Source: Desertivirga arenae (GTDB lineage: Bacteria > Bacteroidota > Bacteroidia > Sphingobacteriales > Sphingobacteriaceae). Taken from it: DNA of 64,000 nucleotides. The stretch is taken from NCBI RefSeq assembly GCF_017355785.1, contig NZ_JAFEWE010000005.1:310001-374000 (forward strand), read 5' to 3'. A program made the translations under genes and the position numbers. Positions 36,116-46,565 of this stretch are shown one piece after another. Below the pieces are notes generated by a model. That model did no database searches. It was not told the origin of the DNA and saw only the letters and a program-made list of their open reading frames with translations. Numbering within the stretch: the stretch's first letter is position 1; every line of letters starts with the position of its first letter.

Positions 36116-36183
36116 CCACGTAATATAGAAACAGAAAAGATTGTCAATAGTAATTTATCTATTACTATTAAATACACCTGCAC

Positions 36184-36414
36184 ATGAGCATACTTAAAGA
36201 ACCGTTTAAAATTAAGGTTAATATGAGAGGGCAGTCTGTTAGTCTGCAAATCCTTCATAAAACAGAAACATTCGATTTTGAAATGGAAGGTAACAAGGTT
36301 TCGATGATTAACAATGGAGACAACTCCTGGAGTATTGTAAGTGGTAATATAAGTCAGGAAGAAGCAAATTTGATAGGCGCCGAAATCGAAGAACATTTTA
36401 AAAGGATACTTTAA
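36184..36414 (+). CDS. Small hypothetical protein, 76 residues
   Basis: I do not recognise it. It has no signal or membrane segment. The N-terminal part is beta-like (FKIKVNMRGQSVSLQIL) and the C-terminal part is an acidic helix (QEEANLIGAEIEEHFKRIL). It lies alone between the antiporter and the OmpR-type system, and its upstream region shares a 36-base A-tract repeat with that of the OmpR gene, which suggests common regulation. The composition resembles small, single-domain cytoplasmic proteins. Confidence 0.6.
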   Translation: MSILKEPFKIKVNMRGQSVSLQILHKTETFDFEMEGNKVSMINNGDNSWSIVSGNISQEEANLIGAEIEEHFKRIL

Positions 36415-36576
36415 TCTTTACATATCCTCGATCGGAAAAAAAGCCCTGACGCTATGGGAGCACCAGGGTAACCTAAACCTTATCACAATTGATCTTGAAA
36501 GATAACTGAAGAGCTATCTTGTTATAATAATTATCCAAAACAAATGGTAAAGGCTATAAAGCCCTTATTTCATATA

Positions 36577-36612
36577 CAAAGGATGTAATAAAAAATTAAA
36601 AAAAAATTAAAT
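36577..36612 (+). repeat. A-tract upstream repeat, copy 2
   Basis: Second copy of the 36-base sequence at 36080-36115 (CAAAGGATGTAATAAAA, then TT-A9-TTAAAT). It lies 75 bases before the ATG of the OmpR-type regulator at 36688, in a 273-base gap that has no other recognisable feature. Confidence 0.5.
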
Positions 36613-36687
36613 TGCCAGGCCTTCTCGCAGCGGTATTTTAAAACAACTAATTTAATCGAGAATTTAAAGCAATGAATTATCTACTGG

Positions 36688-37377
36688 ATGGAGCAGGCAA
36701 AAGTATTATTATTAGAGGATGATAAAACCGTAGCATCGCAAATTAACTTATTCCTGACTAATAATGATTTTAGCTGTGATGTCATGGAAGACGGGCTTAG
36801 CGTGTTGAAGTCGGATTTGAGTGATTATAAGCTCTTTATCCTTGATATAAATGTACCTATAATAGATGGCATACAAGTTTGCAGAAAGATCAGGGAGATC
36901 TGCAGAGAAACTCCGATCCTGATGCTGACAGCATACGGCTCCTTATCGGATAAATTGCAGGCATTTAATCTTGGTGCAGATGATTATATCATTAAGCCCT
37001 TCTACTTCGAAGAACTACTTGCGAGGATACAAGCCTTGTTGCGCAGGTACACCAAACAGCCTTTGCAAGAAAATCAGTTTATAAAAATAGATGATCTGGA
37101 GGTGAACTTGATTGACAAAACGGTTTTTAGGGCGGGGAGAAGAATTGATCTTACGTTGAAAGAATATAAACTTTTGGAACTTTTATTAAATGCAAAAGGG
37201 AGGATCCTTTCAAAGCAATTTATTGCATCTAAAGTTTGGGACATCAATTTTGAAACCGGAACCAATACTGTTGAAGTATACATTAATTTTCTCCGGAGCA
37301 AAATAGATAAAGGCTTTACAAAAAAACTTATTCATAATAAATCCGGCTTTGGTTACTGTCTAAAATTGCAGGATTAA
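36688..37377 (+). CDS. OmpR-family response regulator
   Basis: A 229-residue regulator. The receiver has E10-D11-D12, phospho-acceptor D53 in LFILDINVPI and Lys in YIIKPFYFEELLARI; the C-terminal winged-helix DNA-binding domain (about 128-228) ends with FETGTNTVEVYINFLRSKIDKG and KSGFGYCLK, the typical OmpR wing. The stop overlaps the kinase start (TAATG), so the pair is translationally coupled. The target genes are not evident; the nearby acetyltransferase or the 76-residue gene are possible. Confidence 0.95.
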   Translation: MEQAKVLLLEDDKTVASQINLFLTNNDFSCDVMEDGLSVLKSDLSDYKLFILDINVPIIDGIQVCRKIREICRETPILMLTAYGSLSDKLQAFNLGADDYIIKPFYFEELLARIQALLRRYTKQPLQENQFIKIDDLEVNLIDKTVFRAGRRIDLTLKEYKLLELLLNAKGRILSKQFIASKVWDINFETGTNTVEVYINFLRSKIDKGFTKKLIHNKSGFGYCLKLQD

Positions 37378-38741
37378 TGAATCTAAAACGGCGCTTTTCC
37401 ATCTACTTCAGCCTGCTCTTCTCTCTCGTACTGGCAACGGTGCTGATTGCTGTTTACCTCCTTTTTTCAGAATACAGACGAGATGATTTTCGGACGCGCC
37501 TATTTCAAAGAGGAGAAACGTCCATTAAGTTTCTCGTAAGGGTTGGAAAAATGAATCCTGCTCTGTTAGACATGTTCGACCAAAACAGAGCCAACAAGCT
37601 GATGGACGAGAAAACCACCATATACAATAAACATTATCAGCCGGTATACACCAGCAATAACAACGATTATTACCCCTGGACTTTGGCCGACTTTGATAAG
37701 CTTCGGGTTAAAAGCCATCTTGCTTTGCGTAGAAATGGGCATCATATAGTTGCCAAAGCCTATTACTTCAACAACAAACCTTATTATGTGGTTGTCTCGG
37801 CTTTGGACGACTTTGAAGCGAATAAGGTTCCCTACCTAAAGTATCTTCTTTTTCTGGGCTTTATTTTTGGCACAGCCTCAGTTCTCATCCTTTCATTTTA
37901 TGTTAGTAAGGCGGGACTTAAACCATTAGACAGCTTAAGGTCTCAGATGCTGGAGATATCCGAAAAGAACCTTCAAACGAGGATAGACCTGCATCCAAGG
38001 AATGATGAGATCGCACAATTGTCAAAAGCGTTCAATCAGATGATGGACCGTATTGATTCAGCTTATCAACGACAAAAAGAGTTTACAGCAAATGCTTCCC
38101 ACGAATTAAGAACTCCTCTTGCCAGGATCACCTCAGTCATCCAAAATTCAATAATGCCCGGGCAATCACAGCAGGAGGAAAATCAAAAAAAAATATTACA
38201 CGATATTCACCAGTTATCAGAGATTGTGACCTCACTTTTATTGCTTTCAGAGATTGAAGGAGTATCAGAAAGAAAGGCTTTCAAGATGATCCGGCTGGAT
38301 GAAGTAATCTTCGCTGTTGTTCAGGACTTTTCGCTGATCCATCCAGAACTTAAGTTCAGCTTCGACATTGTTAACAACTCCGAGTCGATCGGTGTAGAAG
38401 TCCAGGGAGATGAGATCTTGTTGAAGGTAGCTTTCTCAAACCTTATTAAGAACGCCTATTTCTATTCCGAAGATAAATCTGTTCGCTCTATAATAACTGT
38501 ATTTGATCATACCCTCACTGTTAGCTTCATTAATAATGGTCCGGTTCCAGAAATTGATAATCCCAACCTATTATTCAACACCTTTGCACGCGGAAGCAAT
38601 AGCTCCGGAAAAAGCGGTAGTGGTGTCGGTTTAAGTTTGACTAAACGTATTCTAAAAACCCACGACGCCATTCTTTACTATCAAACCAAAGGCGATAAGA
38701 TTAACGAATTGACGGCGACTTTCAAACGTGTAAAATTTTAA
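37377..38741 (+). CDS. Sensor histidine kinase, partner of the OmpR regulator
   Basis: A 454-residue membrane kinase. Two hydrophobic segments (about 8-29 and 157-177) flank a periplasmic sensor region; a HAMP domain (about 180-232) follows; HisKA has His in FTANASHELRTPLARI (about residue 242), and HATPase shows N-box LIKNAYFYSED and G-box GSGVGLSLTKRIL. The start overlaps the regulator's stop by one base. The layout resembles metal or envelope-stress sensors such as CusS, but the input is unknown. Confidence 0.94.
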   Translation: MNLKRRFSIYFSLLFSLVLATVLIAVYLLFSEYRRDDFRTRLFQRGETSIKFLVRVGKMNPALLDMFDQNRANKLMDEKTTIYNKHYQPVYTSNNNDYYPWTLADFDKLRVKSHLALRRNGHHIVAKAYYFNNKPYYVVVSALDDFEANKVPYLKYLLFLGFIFGTASVLILSFYVSKAGLKPLDSLRSQMLEISEKNLQTRIDLHPRNDEIAQLSKAFNQMMDRIDSAYQRQKEFTANASHELRTPLARITSVIQNSIMPGQSQQEENQKKILHDIHQLSEIVTSLLLLSEIEGVSERKAFKMIRLDEVIFAVVQDFSLIHPELKFSFDIVNNSESIGVEVQGDEILLKVAFSNLIKNAYFYSEDKSVRSIITVFDHTLTVSFINNGPVPEIDNPNLLFNTFARGSNSSGKSGSGVGLSLTKRILKTHDAILYYQTKGDKINELTATFKRVKF

Positions 38742-38782
38742 TAAGATTCCAAGTAAAACCACGCTTGTATTTCCCCTACAAA

Positions 38783-38790
38783 TAACTTTG
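38783..38790 (+). promoter_or_regulatory. -7 element of the acetyltransferase gene
   Basis: TAACTTTG is a perfect TAnnTTTG match 49 bases before the ATG at 38840. A TTG lies at 38765-38767, only 15 bases upstream, shorter than the usual 19. Confidence 0.55.
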
Positions 38791-38839
38791 CAAAAAATCC
38801 TTTGAAATTTTAAGCTTATTAATTTAATAATAACAACCT

Positions 38840-39397
38840 ATGAAAAATAAAACCGAACTTCAAAGAATGCTTGATGGCGAGTTATATCAGGCATCAGATA
38901 AGGAATTAGTTGAGATGAGAGATAAGGCGAGAGCCCTCTTATCTAAATATAATCTAATGATCGCAGCTCCGCTGGAAGACCGGAAGACTGTTTTAAAAGA
39001 CTTACTGGGAAATTGCTCAACTATTGACATACAGCCACCTTTCTTTTGCGACTATGGTTCTCATATTTCTGCAGGTAAAAACTTCTTTATGAACTTTAAT
39101 TGCGTTATCCTTGATTGCGCAAAGGTAACCATAGGAGATAATGTAATGTGTGGCCCCTACGTTCAAATTTATACGGCCTATCATCCGGTCATTGCAGCAG
39201 AAAGAATCAAAGGTCCTGAACTGGCTGCCCCTATTACCATCGGAGATAATGTATGGATCGGGGGAGGTGCTATTATCTGTCCAGGTGTTACCATTGGAGA
39301 TAACACAACCATCGGAGCTGGTAGTGTAGTGACGAAAAATATTCCAGCAAATGTGTTTGCGGCAGGTAATCCTTGTAAGGTGATACGGGAACTTTAA
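38840..39397 (+). CDS. Maltose O-acetyltransferase-type hexapeptide acetyltransferase
   Basis: A 185-residue protein with an N-terminal Maa domain (TELQRMLDGELYQASDKEL) and a left-handed hexapeptide-repeat helix. The catalytic His is in IYTAYHPVIAA (about residue 115), and the repeats VWIGGGAIICPGVTIGD and TTIGAGSVVTKNIPANVFAAGNP form the acetyl-CoA site. Such enzymes acetylate maltose, galactosides or related sugars with acetyl-CoA, often for detoxification. It is a single-gene unit with its own promoter. The name maa would be reasonable but the acceptor is not proven. Confidence 0.9.
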   Translation: MKNKTELQRMLDGELYQASDKELVEMRDKARALLSKYNLMIAAPLEDRKTVLKDLLGNCSTIDIQPPFFCDYGSHISAGKNFFMNFNCVILDCAKVTIGDNVMCGPYVQIYTAYHPVIAAERIKGPELAAPITIGDNVWIGGGAIICPGVTIGDNTTIGAGSVVTKNIPANVFAAGNPCKVIREL

Positions 39398-39414
39398 ATA
39401 TCCTAATTAAGATG

Positions 39415-39464
39415 TAGCTGGAGTAGCGCACCAAGAGCTTACAGGAGTTCTCCAGCTATATTTT
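39415..39464. terminator. Hairpin between convergent genes
   Basis: TAGCTGGAG (39415-39423) pairs with CTCCAGCTA (39450-39458), followed by TATTTT. It lies between the rightward acetyltransferase and the leftward hybrid kinase, and probably ends one or both transcripts. Confidence 0.45.
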
Positions 39465-39480
39465 CCAGCTACTTCACGCC

Positions 39481-42414
39481 CTATCTTTTCACCGGAACTG
39501 ATTCAAGCACTTTTATCAAAGCATCTAAATTTATCGGTTTCGAGATGTAATCGTCCATGCCTGCTTCTATACATCTGATCCGGTCTTCAGTTAAAGCATT
39601 TGCAGTCATCGCTACAATATGAGGCTGAACAATTGAAGCGTTCTCTCTTATTACCTGAGTAGCCTCAAGACCATCCATTTCCGGCATTAGCATATCCATA
39701 AAGACAAGATCGTACTGTTTGCTATCTACCATTTCAACCGCATGCTTTCCGTTAGGTGCTACCTCAGGCTCATATCCTAACTTATTCAATATCCTTACCG
39801 CCAGTTTTTGGTTGATCAGGTTGTCTTCAGCAATTAGAATCTGTAGAGGAAACCGTTCTGCAAAATCTTCCGATAATAAAGGAGCTTTCTCTTTTGATAT
39901 CTGAGGTTCATCCTTCTTTTGCTTTAGCTGCGTCTGCACTACTTTATACAATTGCTGTTGTTTTACAGGTTTTGTAAGCACAGCACTAAAAAGGTGCGGA
40001 TACTTTGACATACTTTCATCTCCTATTGAACTGAGCAAAATAATGGTCTGAGAAGGAGCTATTTGTTTTATTAACTGAGCGAGCTCCACCCCGTCCATTT
40101 CAGGCATTTGCATATCTGATATAACGAGGTCAAAACTTTCTGTTTTAAGAACACTAAGAGCTTCAGCCGCAGAAAGCGCTACCTTCACCGACAACTTCCA
40201 TAGTTCCAGCTGGTTTCTAAGGATAGTACAATTGTTCAAGTTATCGTCAACCACCAAAATTCGCTTACCTTCTGTTTCACGTCCAAAAGTGATATAATGC
40301 TTAACCGCACTTTCAGCTGCCTTAGATAGTATGTTGAAATAGAACGTAGTTCCCTCTCCTTCTTTACTCTTCACACCAATTTCACCGCCCATAAGTTCTA
40401 CAAGCCGCTCACTTATTGCTAAACCCAAACCAGTGCCTCCATATTTCCGCGTTGTAGAGGAATCAACCTGAGAAAACGCTTTAAAAAGTTTGTTAAGTTT
40501 ATCTTCAGGTATTCCAATCCCAGTATCGGACACCTCGAAGGTTATGTTCAAACTAGAATCATTACTCATTTGTTGGTATACCTTAATAAAAACCTCGCCT
40601 TCCTTCGTAAACTTAACCGCGTTACTTACCAGGTTGATAAGGATTTGTCTAAGCCTTAAACTATCGCCAATAATTGTTGCAGGTAAACGATGGTCTATTT
40701 GATAGATCAGGTCTATTCCTATCTGAGCAGCTTTTCCTGCAAATACGTCCATTACGTTCTCTACACATTGACGTAACTCAAACTCATGATGTTCTATTTC
40801 CATGTGTCCTGACTCAATCTTCGAGAAGTCTAATATATCATTTATCACACCCAGCAGTGCCTCACCACTTGTATTGATAACTTGCACATACTCTTCCTGC
40901 TCCTCACTCAGCTCGGTCTGAGCTAGTAATGAAGCCATTCCGATAACTCCATTCATAGGAGTTCGAATTTCATGACTCATAGTAGCCAGGAAAATGCTTT
41001 TCGCCTTGTCAGCTTTCTCTGCTTCTGCCTGTGCCAATTCTGCCTCATAACGTTTCGCATGAAGTTGCTCGTTCAGCAGGAGTAAAGTTTCTGACTGGAC
41101 TTGTAGATCCTCCGACTGGACTTGCAACTCTTCTGACTGTGCTTGTAATTCCTCAGCCTGCGATTGCAGTTCCTCATTCATATTCTGCAAGGTTTGTGAT
41201 TGCGCAAGCAGCTCTTCGTTTACCTCTTTAAGGTGCTCGGACTGATCATGTAATTGTCCGTTAAGACTAAGTACCTCCGAGTTTTTACGTTCCAGCGCTT
41301 TATTTGCCTTTTTAGCCCGGATCCATTGTCTTAATGCAACTATTCCAAGTAGAATCGCCAGAAAAAGTATTACTACAATTACCCTTAAAGTAAACTGCTG
41401 GCTTTTATAGATTTCCTGTTGCGACTCCATCAAGCGCTGTTGCCGGATGATATCTTCCTGTTGCCCACTGATCACCTTCCATTGAAGCTGCATCAGGTGA
41501 ACATTAGAGGAGTCGATAACAAGCGTCGGCAGTTTATTCTCCTTTATATAAGGTCGTTTTTTTAAAATGTTGACAGCTACTTTAATTACTTCCTTTCCCC
41601 CGGTTGGATATAAAACAGAAGCATCTATCTTTCGTTCCGCTACCATCTGAATACCTCCATTCGCAGTGGGAAGCGCATCAATGCCGATAAACTTAGCATT
41701 CCGGTTTATTCCTAAAGAATCAAAAACCTGGCGGGCAGCAAAGGCCATCTCATCATTGTGAGCATAAACGGCATCTATGTTTTTTAACAATGAAAGGTTT
41801 TTAAGTAACTGATCCTTTGCCACAGACCGGTGCCAGGCACCGGATATTTTGGAAACGATCTTTATCCCAGGATAAGCCTTTACTCCTTCAGAAAATCCCT
41901 TGCCTCTATCCCTCGCAGGAGATGAATGCTCAGTTCCTGTAATTTCCAAAACCCTCGCTTTAGGCTTCAAACTTCCTAAATACTTACCGGCTATTTTTCC
42001 TATTTCAAGATTATCTCCACCTACGAAAGCAGTGTAATGATTAGATGTAGTCCTGCGATCCAATACTATAACAGGGATCCCTTTTCTGTAAGCAGCCTCC
42101 ACAGCAGGAGTAAGTGGCTCAGTCTCATTAGGAGAAATTATCAAAAGGTCTAGCTTTTGAGAAGCTAGTTCTTCAATCTGACGGACTTGTGTAGCACTAT
42201 TACCGTTGGCATCGCGGTAGATCAGATCAATATCCGGGTTGAAGGATAACTCCATCTGTACATCCTCCATCATCTTCTTTCGCCAATCGTCAGCACCTGT
42301 ACATTGAGAAAAGCCAACAGTATATCTTACTTCCTGCATATCTCCACAGCTGAAAAGACAAAAAAACAAATACACGCAAAGGAGCCGAAAGAGCGAACGT
42401 TTTAGATCTGGCAT
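39481..42414 (-). CDS. Hybrid histidine kinase with a sugar-binding sensor domain and two receivers
   Basis: A 977-residue protein from the ATG at 42412-42414 (an earlier start at 42477 only adds 21 residues before the signal). It has a Cys-rich signal segment ([13 protein letters not shown]), a periplasmic binding-protein domain of the ribose/galactose type (about 30-315; [54 protein letters not shown]), one membrane segment ([17 protein letters not shown], about 350), a long coiled coil with repeated QSEELQVQ units (about 370-470), HisKA ([13 protein letters not shown]), HATPase ([10 protein letters not shown]) and two receivers ([24 protein letters not shown]). There is no DNA-binding output, so the phosphate must pass to another protein. 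Confidence 0.93.
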   Translation of the reverse strand: MPDLKRSLFRLLCVYLFFCLFSCGDMQEVRYTVGFSQCTGADDWRKKMMEDVQMELSFNPDIDLIYRDANGNSATQVRQIEELASQKLDLLIISPNETEPLTPAVEAAYRKGIPVIVLDRRTTSNHYTAFVGGDNLEIGKIAGKYLGSLKPKARVLEITGTEHSSPARDRGKGFSEGVKAYPGIKIVSKISGAWHRSVAKDQLLKNLSLLKNIDAVYAHNDEMAFAARQVFDSLGINRNAKFIGIDALPTANGGIQMVAERKIDASVLYPTGGKEVIKVAVNILKKRPYIKENKLPTLVIDSSNVHLMQLQWKVISGQQEDIIRQQRLMESQQEIYKSQQFTLRVIVVILFLAILLGIVALRQWIRAKKANKALERKNSEVLSLNGQLHDQSEHLKEVNEELLAQSQTLQNMNEELQSQAEELQAQSEELQVQSEDLQVQSETLLLLNEQLHAKRYEAELAQAEAEKADKAKSIFLATMSHEIRTPMNGVIGMASLLAQTELSEEQEEYVQVINTSGEALLGVINDILDFSKIESGHMEIEHHEFELRQCVENVMDVFAGKAAQIGIDLIYQIDHRLPATIIGDSLRLRQILINLVSNAVKFTKEGEVFIKVYQQMSNDSSLNITFEVSDTGIGIPEDKLNKLFKAFSQVDSSTTRKYGGTGLGLAISERLVELMGGEIGVKSKEGEGTTFYFNILSKAAESAVKHYITFGRETEGKRILVVDDNLNNCTILRNQLELWKLSVKVALSAAEALSVLKTESFDLVISDMQMPEMDGVELAQLIKQIAPSQTIILLSSIGDESMSKYPHLFSAVLTKPVKQQQLYKVVQTQLKQKKDEPQISKEKAPLLSEDFAERFPLQILIAEDNLINQKLAVRILNKLGYEPEVAPNGKHAVEMVDSKQYDLVFMDMLMPEMDGLEATQVIRENASIVQPHIVAMTANALTEDRIRCIEAGMDDYISKPINLDALIKVLESVPVKR

Positions 42415-42513
42415 AATAAATGGAGATGGTCTTAGTAAGTTGCCTAAGGCCTTCCTTGTTATACTGACCACCTCCACAATATGTTTCAGCTAAAAAAGCC
42501 TTTAATACCTCAT

Positions 42514-42918
42514 CTAGGAATAAATTTTTGAAGTCCCTTCTATTCTGCTTACAGACAAAATTTTAAACCTTTCGATTTCATCACCGAACTCCCATTCAAT
42601 TATGCTCCCCTCCCTGTATCCCAGAAGGGCAACGGCCAGGGGATCATAAGAAGATATTTCTATGCTTTTATCTGAACCTGTGGGTACAAGCACAATTTTA
42701 ATTGTAAAATTTTGTCCTTTACTCATGTTCCATAGTAATACCTTTGAAAATAAAGAAACAACATTTGACGGAAGATTATTCCGATCTACAATCTTTGGAT
42801 TAGACAATTCATTACATAACCTGTTTTGGTTGTGCGGTGTTAATAGAGTGCTTTTTTTGTAAGATTCCTTCAGAATGTGAAACTCGCTTTCAGAAAGAAT
42901 GAGAGGATCATTAGTCAT
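42514..42918 (-). CDS. GreA/GreB-family protein (Rnk-like), copy 2
   Basis: A 134-residue protein whose C-terminal half (about 60-130) matches the GreA/GreB C-terminal domain (IEISSYDPLAVALLGYREGSIIEW). The N-terminal coiled-coil finger of true Gre factors, with its acidic tip, is replaced by a short helical region (SESEFHILKESYKKSTLLTP), as in Rnk and similar proteins. Such proteins bind RNA polymerase through the secondary channel region or act as regulators of transcription. It lies 82 bases downstream of a clearly related gene, a tandem duplication. Confidence 0.78.
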   Translation of the reverse strand: MTNDPLILSESEFHILKESYKKSTLLTPHNQNRLCNELSNPKIVDRNNLPSNVVSLFSKVLLWNMSKGQNFTIKIVLVPTGSDKSIEISSYDPLAVALLGYREGSIIEWEFGDEIERFKILSVSRIEGTSKIYS

Positions 42919-43000
42919 AAAATTTGATAAAAAGTATTAATTAAACTTGAATGATTTCTTCAATCACCTTTAACGTTTGCCAATGCTTGAGACATGAACG

Positions 43001-43399
43001 TCATTCAACTTGCTGTTCAATTGCGTTCTGTACTACCTTCAAAATTTTAAAGCTTTTTAACCCTCCTGGCATTTCCCACTGAACTTCGGCTCCAACCAAA
43101 TATCCTAAAAGTGCTATACCCATAGGCGCAAATACCGAGATCCTATTTTTCTTCAGATTGGCTTCTGCTGGTGCTACCAGTGTAAAGCTGAACTTTTGCT
43201 TGCTGACCAGGTCTAATACTTCAACAAAAGAATTAAGCGCAACTGCATCATAGGGAAGCTTTTCCAAGGGTACCACCCTAGCATGGTGGAGTTCAAGTAG
43301 TAATTTCTTCCTGTTAAAATCCGAAAGAACAGCTTTTTGAAGATGCTGACTTAATAGGTCCATATCCTTTTGAAGGATAATTAATTGGGAATCTTTCAT
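43001..43399 (-). CDS. GreA/GreB-family protein (Rnk-like), copy 1
   Basis: A 132-residue paralogue of the next gene. Shared layout: a short N-terminal helix (DSQLIILQKDMDLLSQHLQK), a central beta segment (VALNSFVEVLDL), and the GreA/GreB C-terminal domain (ISVFAPMGIALLGYLVGAEV, then VQWEMPGGLKSFKILKV). The acidic Gre finger is missing. Its ATG is only six bases after the stop of the glutamate-synthase-like gene, which ends in a variable dinucleotide repeat; changes in the repeat would move that stop onto the ATG (see findings). That makes its translation potentially phase-dependent. Confidence 0.8.
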   Translation of the reverse strand: MKDSQLIILQKDMDLLSQHLQKAVLSDFNRKKLLLELHHARVVPLEKLPYDAVALNSFVEVLDLVSKQKFSFTLVAPAEANLKKNRISVFAPMGIALLGYLVGAEVQWEMPGGLKSFKILKVVQNAIEQQVE

Positions 43400-43405
43400 T
43401 TGATC

Positions 43406-44650
<1,245 letters not shown>

Positions 44651-44692
44651 AAAACTTTATTAAGACAGTAAAAAAACTTTCGTTTAGAAACT

Positions 44693-44737
44693 GGCCCCGA
44701 GCCTGATCCTGGTCGGGGCTTAATTAATAAAGTCTTT
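44693..44737 (+). repeat. Tandem leader-like repeat, copy 1
   Basis: A hairpin GGCCCCGA (44693-44700) with TCGGGGCT (44713-44720) is followed by TTAATTAATAAAGTCTTT. The same arrangement recurs at 44920-44962. In both copies AAGGA lies at the same place and an ATG begins 28 bases after the final T. Here the ATG (44765) opens a frame of only 17 codons. The 515-base gap 44651-45165 holds both copies and no long gene. Confidence 0.7.
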
Positions 44738-44919
44738 GCTTGCTGTTCTAAAGGAGTAACCGAAATGAGAGTAAGCAGAAACCAACGTACAATACAAAGC
44801 CAGAAGAGCTCGCATTAATACTTGAAAGATTATAGCAATTTGACGTAAATAAGAGATGTACTGTATTTGGTTATTCATAAACATTTATTAATCAGCAGAT
44901 AACATGAAAATATCTCGCC

Positions 44920-44962
44920 GGCCCCGAACCATTCTGGTAGGGGCTTAATTAATAAAGTCTTT
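44920..44962 (+). repeat. Tandem leader-like repeat, copy 2
   Basis: Hairpin GGCCCCGA (44920-44927) with TAGGGGC (44938-44944), then TTAATTAATAAAGTCTTT (44945-44962), identical over 18 bases to copy 1 located 225 bases upstream. A strong Shine-Dalgarno-like GGAGGAAGGA follows at 44971-44980, then an ATG at 44990. Confidence 0.7.
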
Positions 44963-44989
44963 ACTGCATTGGAGGAAGGAATACATCAA

Positions 44990-45094
44990 ATGGTTGAAAC
45001 ACTTCCTCAAGCCTGCATTCTTTATAAATGCAGATTCCTTAGAAGCTGTATGTTTCAGATGTACCAAAGACAATTCCCGTTAAGTTTTTTATAA
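44990..45094 (+). CDS. Possible small protein, 34 residues
   Basis: An open frame of 34 codons (MVETLPQACILYKC...) begins nine bases after GGAGGAAGGA, an unusually strong ribosome-binding site for this genome, and follows the second leader-like repeat. It contains four Cys (residues 9, 14, 20 and none later except by frame end: C9, C14, C20 are certain). There is no homologue I can name and the length is too short for coding statistics, so it may be chance or a leader peptide. Confidence 0.2.
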   Translation: MVETLPQACILYKCRFLRSCMFQMYQRQFPLSFL

Positions 45095-45165
45095 TAATTT
45101 CATCTATAACGCGAAGTTCTGAAAATTATTGTGAGAATGATTTCAATTTTAAGGAATACAGCCTG

Positions 45166-46401
45166 TTAATGCTGTATAAGAAGCTTATCCACTTCTTTAT
45201 TAAACTCTTCTATAAACTCATCGTAATACTTACCCGTAGCAGGGCCATTAAATCCCGTATGAATTTTAGAAACATTTCCGCTCCTGTCGATAAAAATGGT
45301 TGTTGGATAGCTCACAAAGTTATCCAGCGCTGGAAGCGATTCAAAAATTGATTTTTTATCCGTAAGTCCCCCAACTAGCTGTTCATACTCGATCCCATAT
45401 TTTTCCTTAACACGGCTTAGTACTTTCTTAAGGTAATCCGGATCTACTTTTCGTTCGTAGTGTATCGAAACCACTTCTATTCCGCGGACCTTGTTTTTCT
45501 TATACCATGGAGCAAGGAAAGCAGCTTCATCCATACAATTAGGGCACCATGTACCTGTAAGTGTTAGAATGAGGGGTTTATTCTTGAACTTTTCATCTTT
45601 AATGGAAACCATTTCCCCACTTGCATTGGGAAGGCTAAAGGTGAATCCTTGATACCCCTGTTTAAGGTGGGTTAAGGAATAAGCATCAGGTAGTTTGGCA
45701 CCAGAATTCCTGGTTCCCCTAATTCTTGATGTACTTGAAGGAGTTTTTGATTCTCCGTTAAAGGTATTTGAATCAAGGAAAGATCCGGTTATCAAATTAG
45801 GCGCTATACCAATAAAAGAGGACAAGCTAAATTCCTTTCCGGAAACATCGCCCTGAAGAAAACGAGCGTCTCCCGTAGTTTTGAGAAAAGTGCCAGTAAG
45901 GCGGGATCCTTCCTGTTTAAATACACCAACTGTTTTGGTTTCCACTCCATCTGCGTTAGTAAAGACCACATCCCAAGTCCCATTCAGATCAACTTGTTGC
46001 TTAGCCGGCGAAGATGTGAAGCGATATGTTTTTCCGAATTCTGCAATAACTTCCAGAGCTTGTCCAGATTTGTCTTGCCTTCGAAAGCTCCCTGACAACC
46101 TATCCTTTCCTTCAACCTTGAAGGCCAATTCATTGTCAAATTGATCAATAGGAATTATAATAGAGTCTTTTTTAAAGATCACACGATCAGCAGGTAGACG
46201 TTCATCTCCGTTAATCAGGTAAACCTTAGGACTAGAACGACTACCTGTTACTTCAAAATTGAAGGGCACTTCCGATCCGTCCTTAAAAGAGAATGTTCCT
46301 CGCCACTTCCCTGCCTGCAGGGTGGATTGAGCATTAGAGACACTTACAGAAAAGATAAGAGAAAGGCAGCTGGTATATCTAAGAATGGAAATAAATTTCA
46401 T
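45166..46401 (-). CDS. TlpA-like thiol-disulfide protein with N-terminal beta domains
   Basis: A 411-residue exported protein (signal to SNAQ). Residues about 25-235 form two similar beta-rich domains (GKWRGTFSFKDGSEVPFNFEV; GTWDVVFTNADGVETKTVGVF), and residues about 250-405 form a thioredoxin-like AhpC/TlpA domain with the redox pair C286-P-N-C289 in TGTWCPNCMDEA. TlpA-like proteins act in the periplasm as reductants or in cytochrome maturation. The cis-Pro region is YPTTIFIDRSGNV. It appears to be a single-gene unit; the role of the duplicated N-terminal domain is not known. Confidence 0.9.
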   Translation of the reverse strand: MKFISILRYTSCLSLIFSVSVSNAQSTLQAGKWRGTFSFKDGSEVPFNFEVTGSRSSPKVYLINGDERLPADRVIFKKDSIIIPIDQFDNELAFKVEGKDRLSGSFRRQDKSGQALEVIAEFGKTYRFTSSPAKQQVDLNGTWDVVFTNADGVETKTVGVFKQEGSRLTGTFLKTTGDARFLQGDVSGKEFSLSSFIGIAPNLITGSFLDSNTFNGESKTPSSTSRIRGTRNSGAKLPDAYSLTHLKQGYQGFTFSLPNASGEMVSIKDEKFKNKPLILTLTGTWCPNCMDEAAFLAPWYKKNKVRGIEVVSIHYERKVDPDYLKKVLSRVKEKYGIEYEQLVGGLTDKKSIFESLPALDNFVSYPTTIFIDRSGNVSKIHTGFNGPATGKYYDEFIEEFNKEVDKLLIQH

Positions 46402-46514
46402 GTTGTATTAAAACTTTATAACGTTTAACTGATACAGGAGATTACATTAAATCCACCCTTAGGAAAATATTTTCTAAGCTATTTCCCACGGAATGTTTTA
46501 GTGGCATATATACG

Positions 46515-46542
46515 AAAAAAGGTTGCCAGAACGCTGGCAACC
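46515..46542 (-). terminator. Rho-independent terminator of the HC1 gene
   Basis: GGTTGCCAG (46521-46529) and CTGGCAACC (46534-46542) form a 9-base-pair GC-rich stem with a four-base loop; read leftward it is followed by six T residues. It lies 24 bases beyond the HC1 stop. Confidence 0.88.
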
Positions 46543-46565
46543 TCCCAAAACAATTGTTATTGTTC

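Noticed and set aside
44893-44946. A 14-codon frame ending in ILVGA over the second leader-like repeat
   Set aside because: The same ILVGA ending appears in copy 1 without a start codon, so it reflects the conserved hairpin rather than coding.
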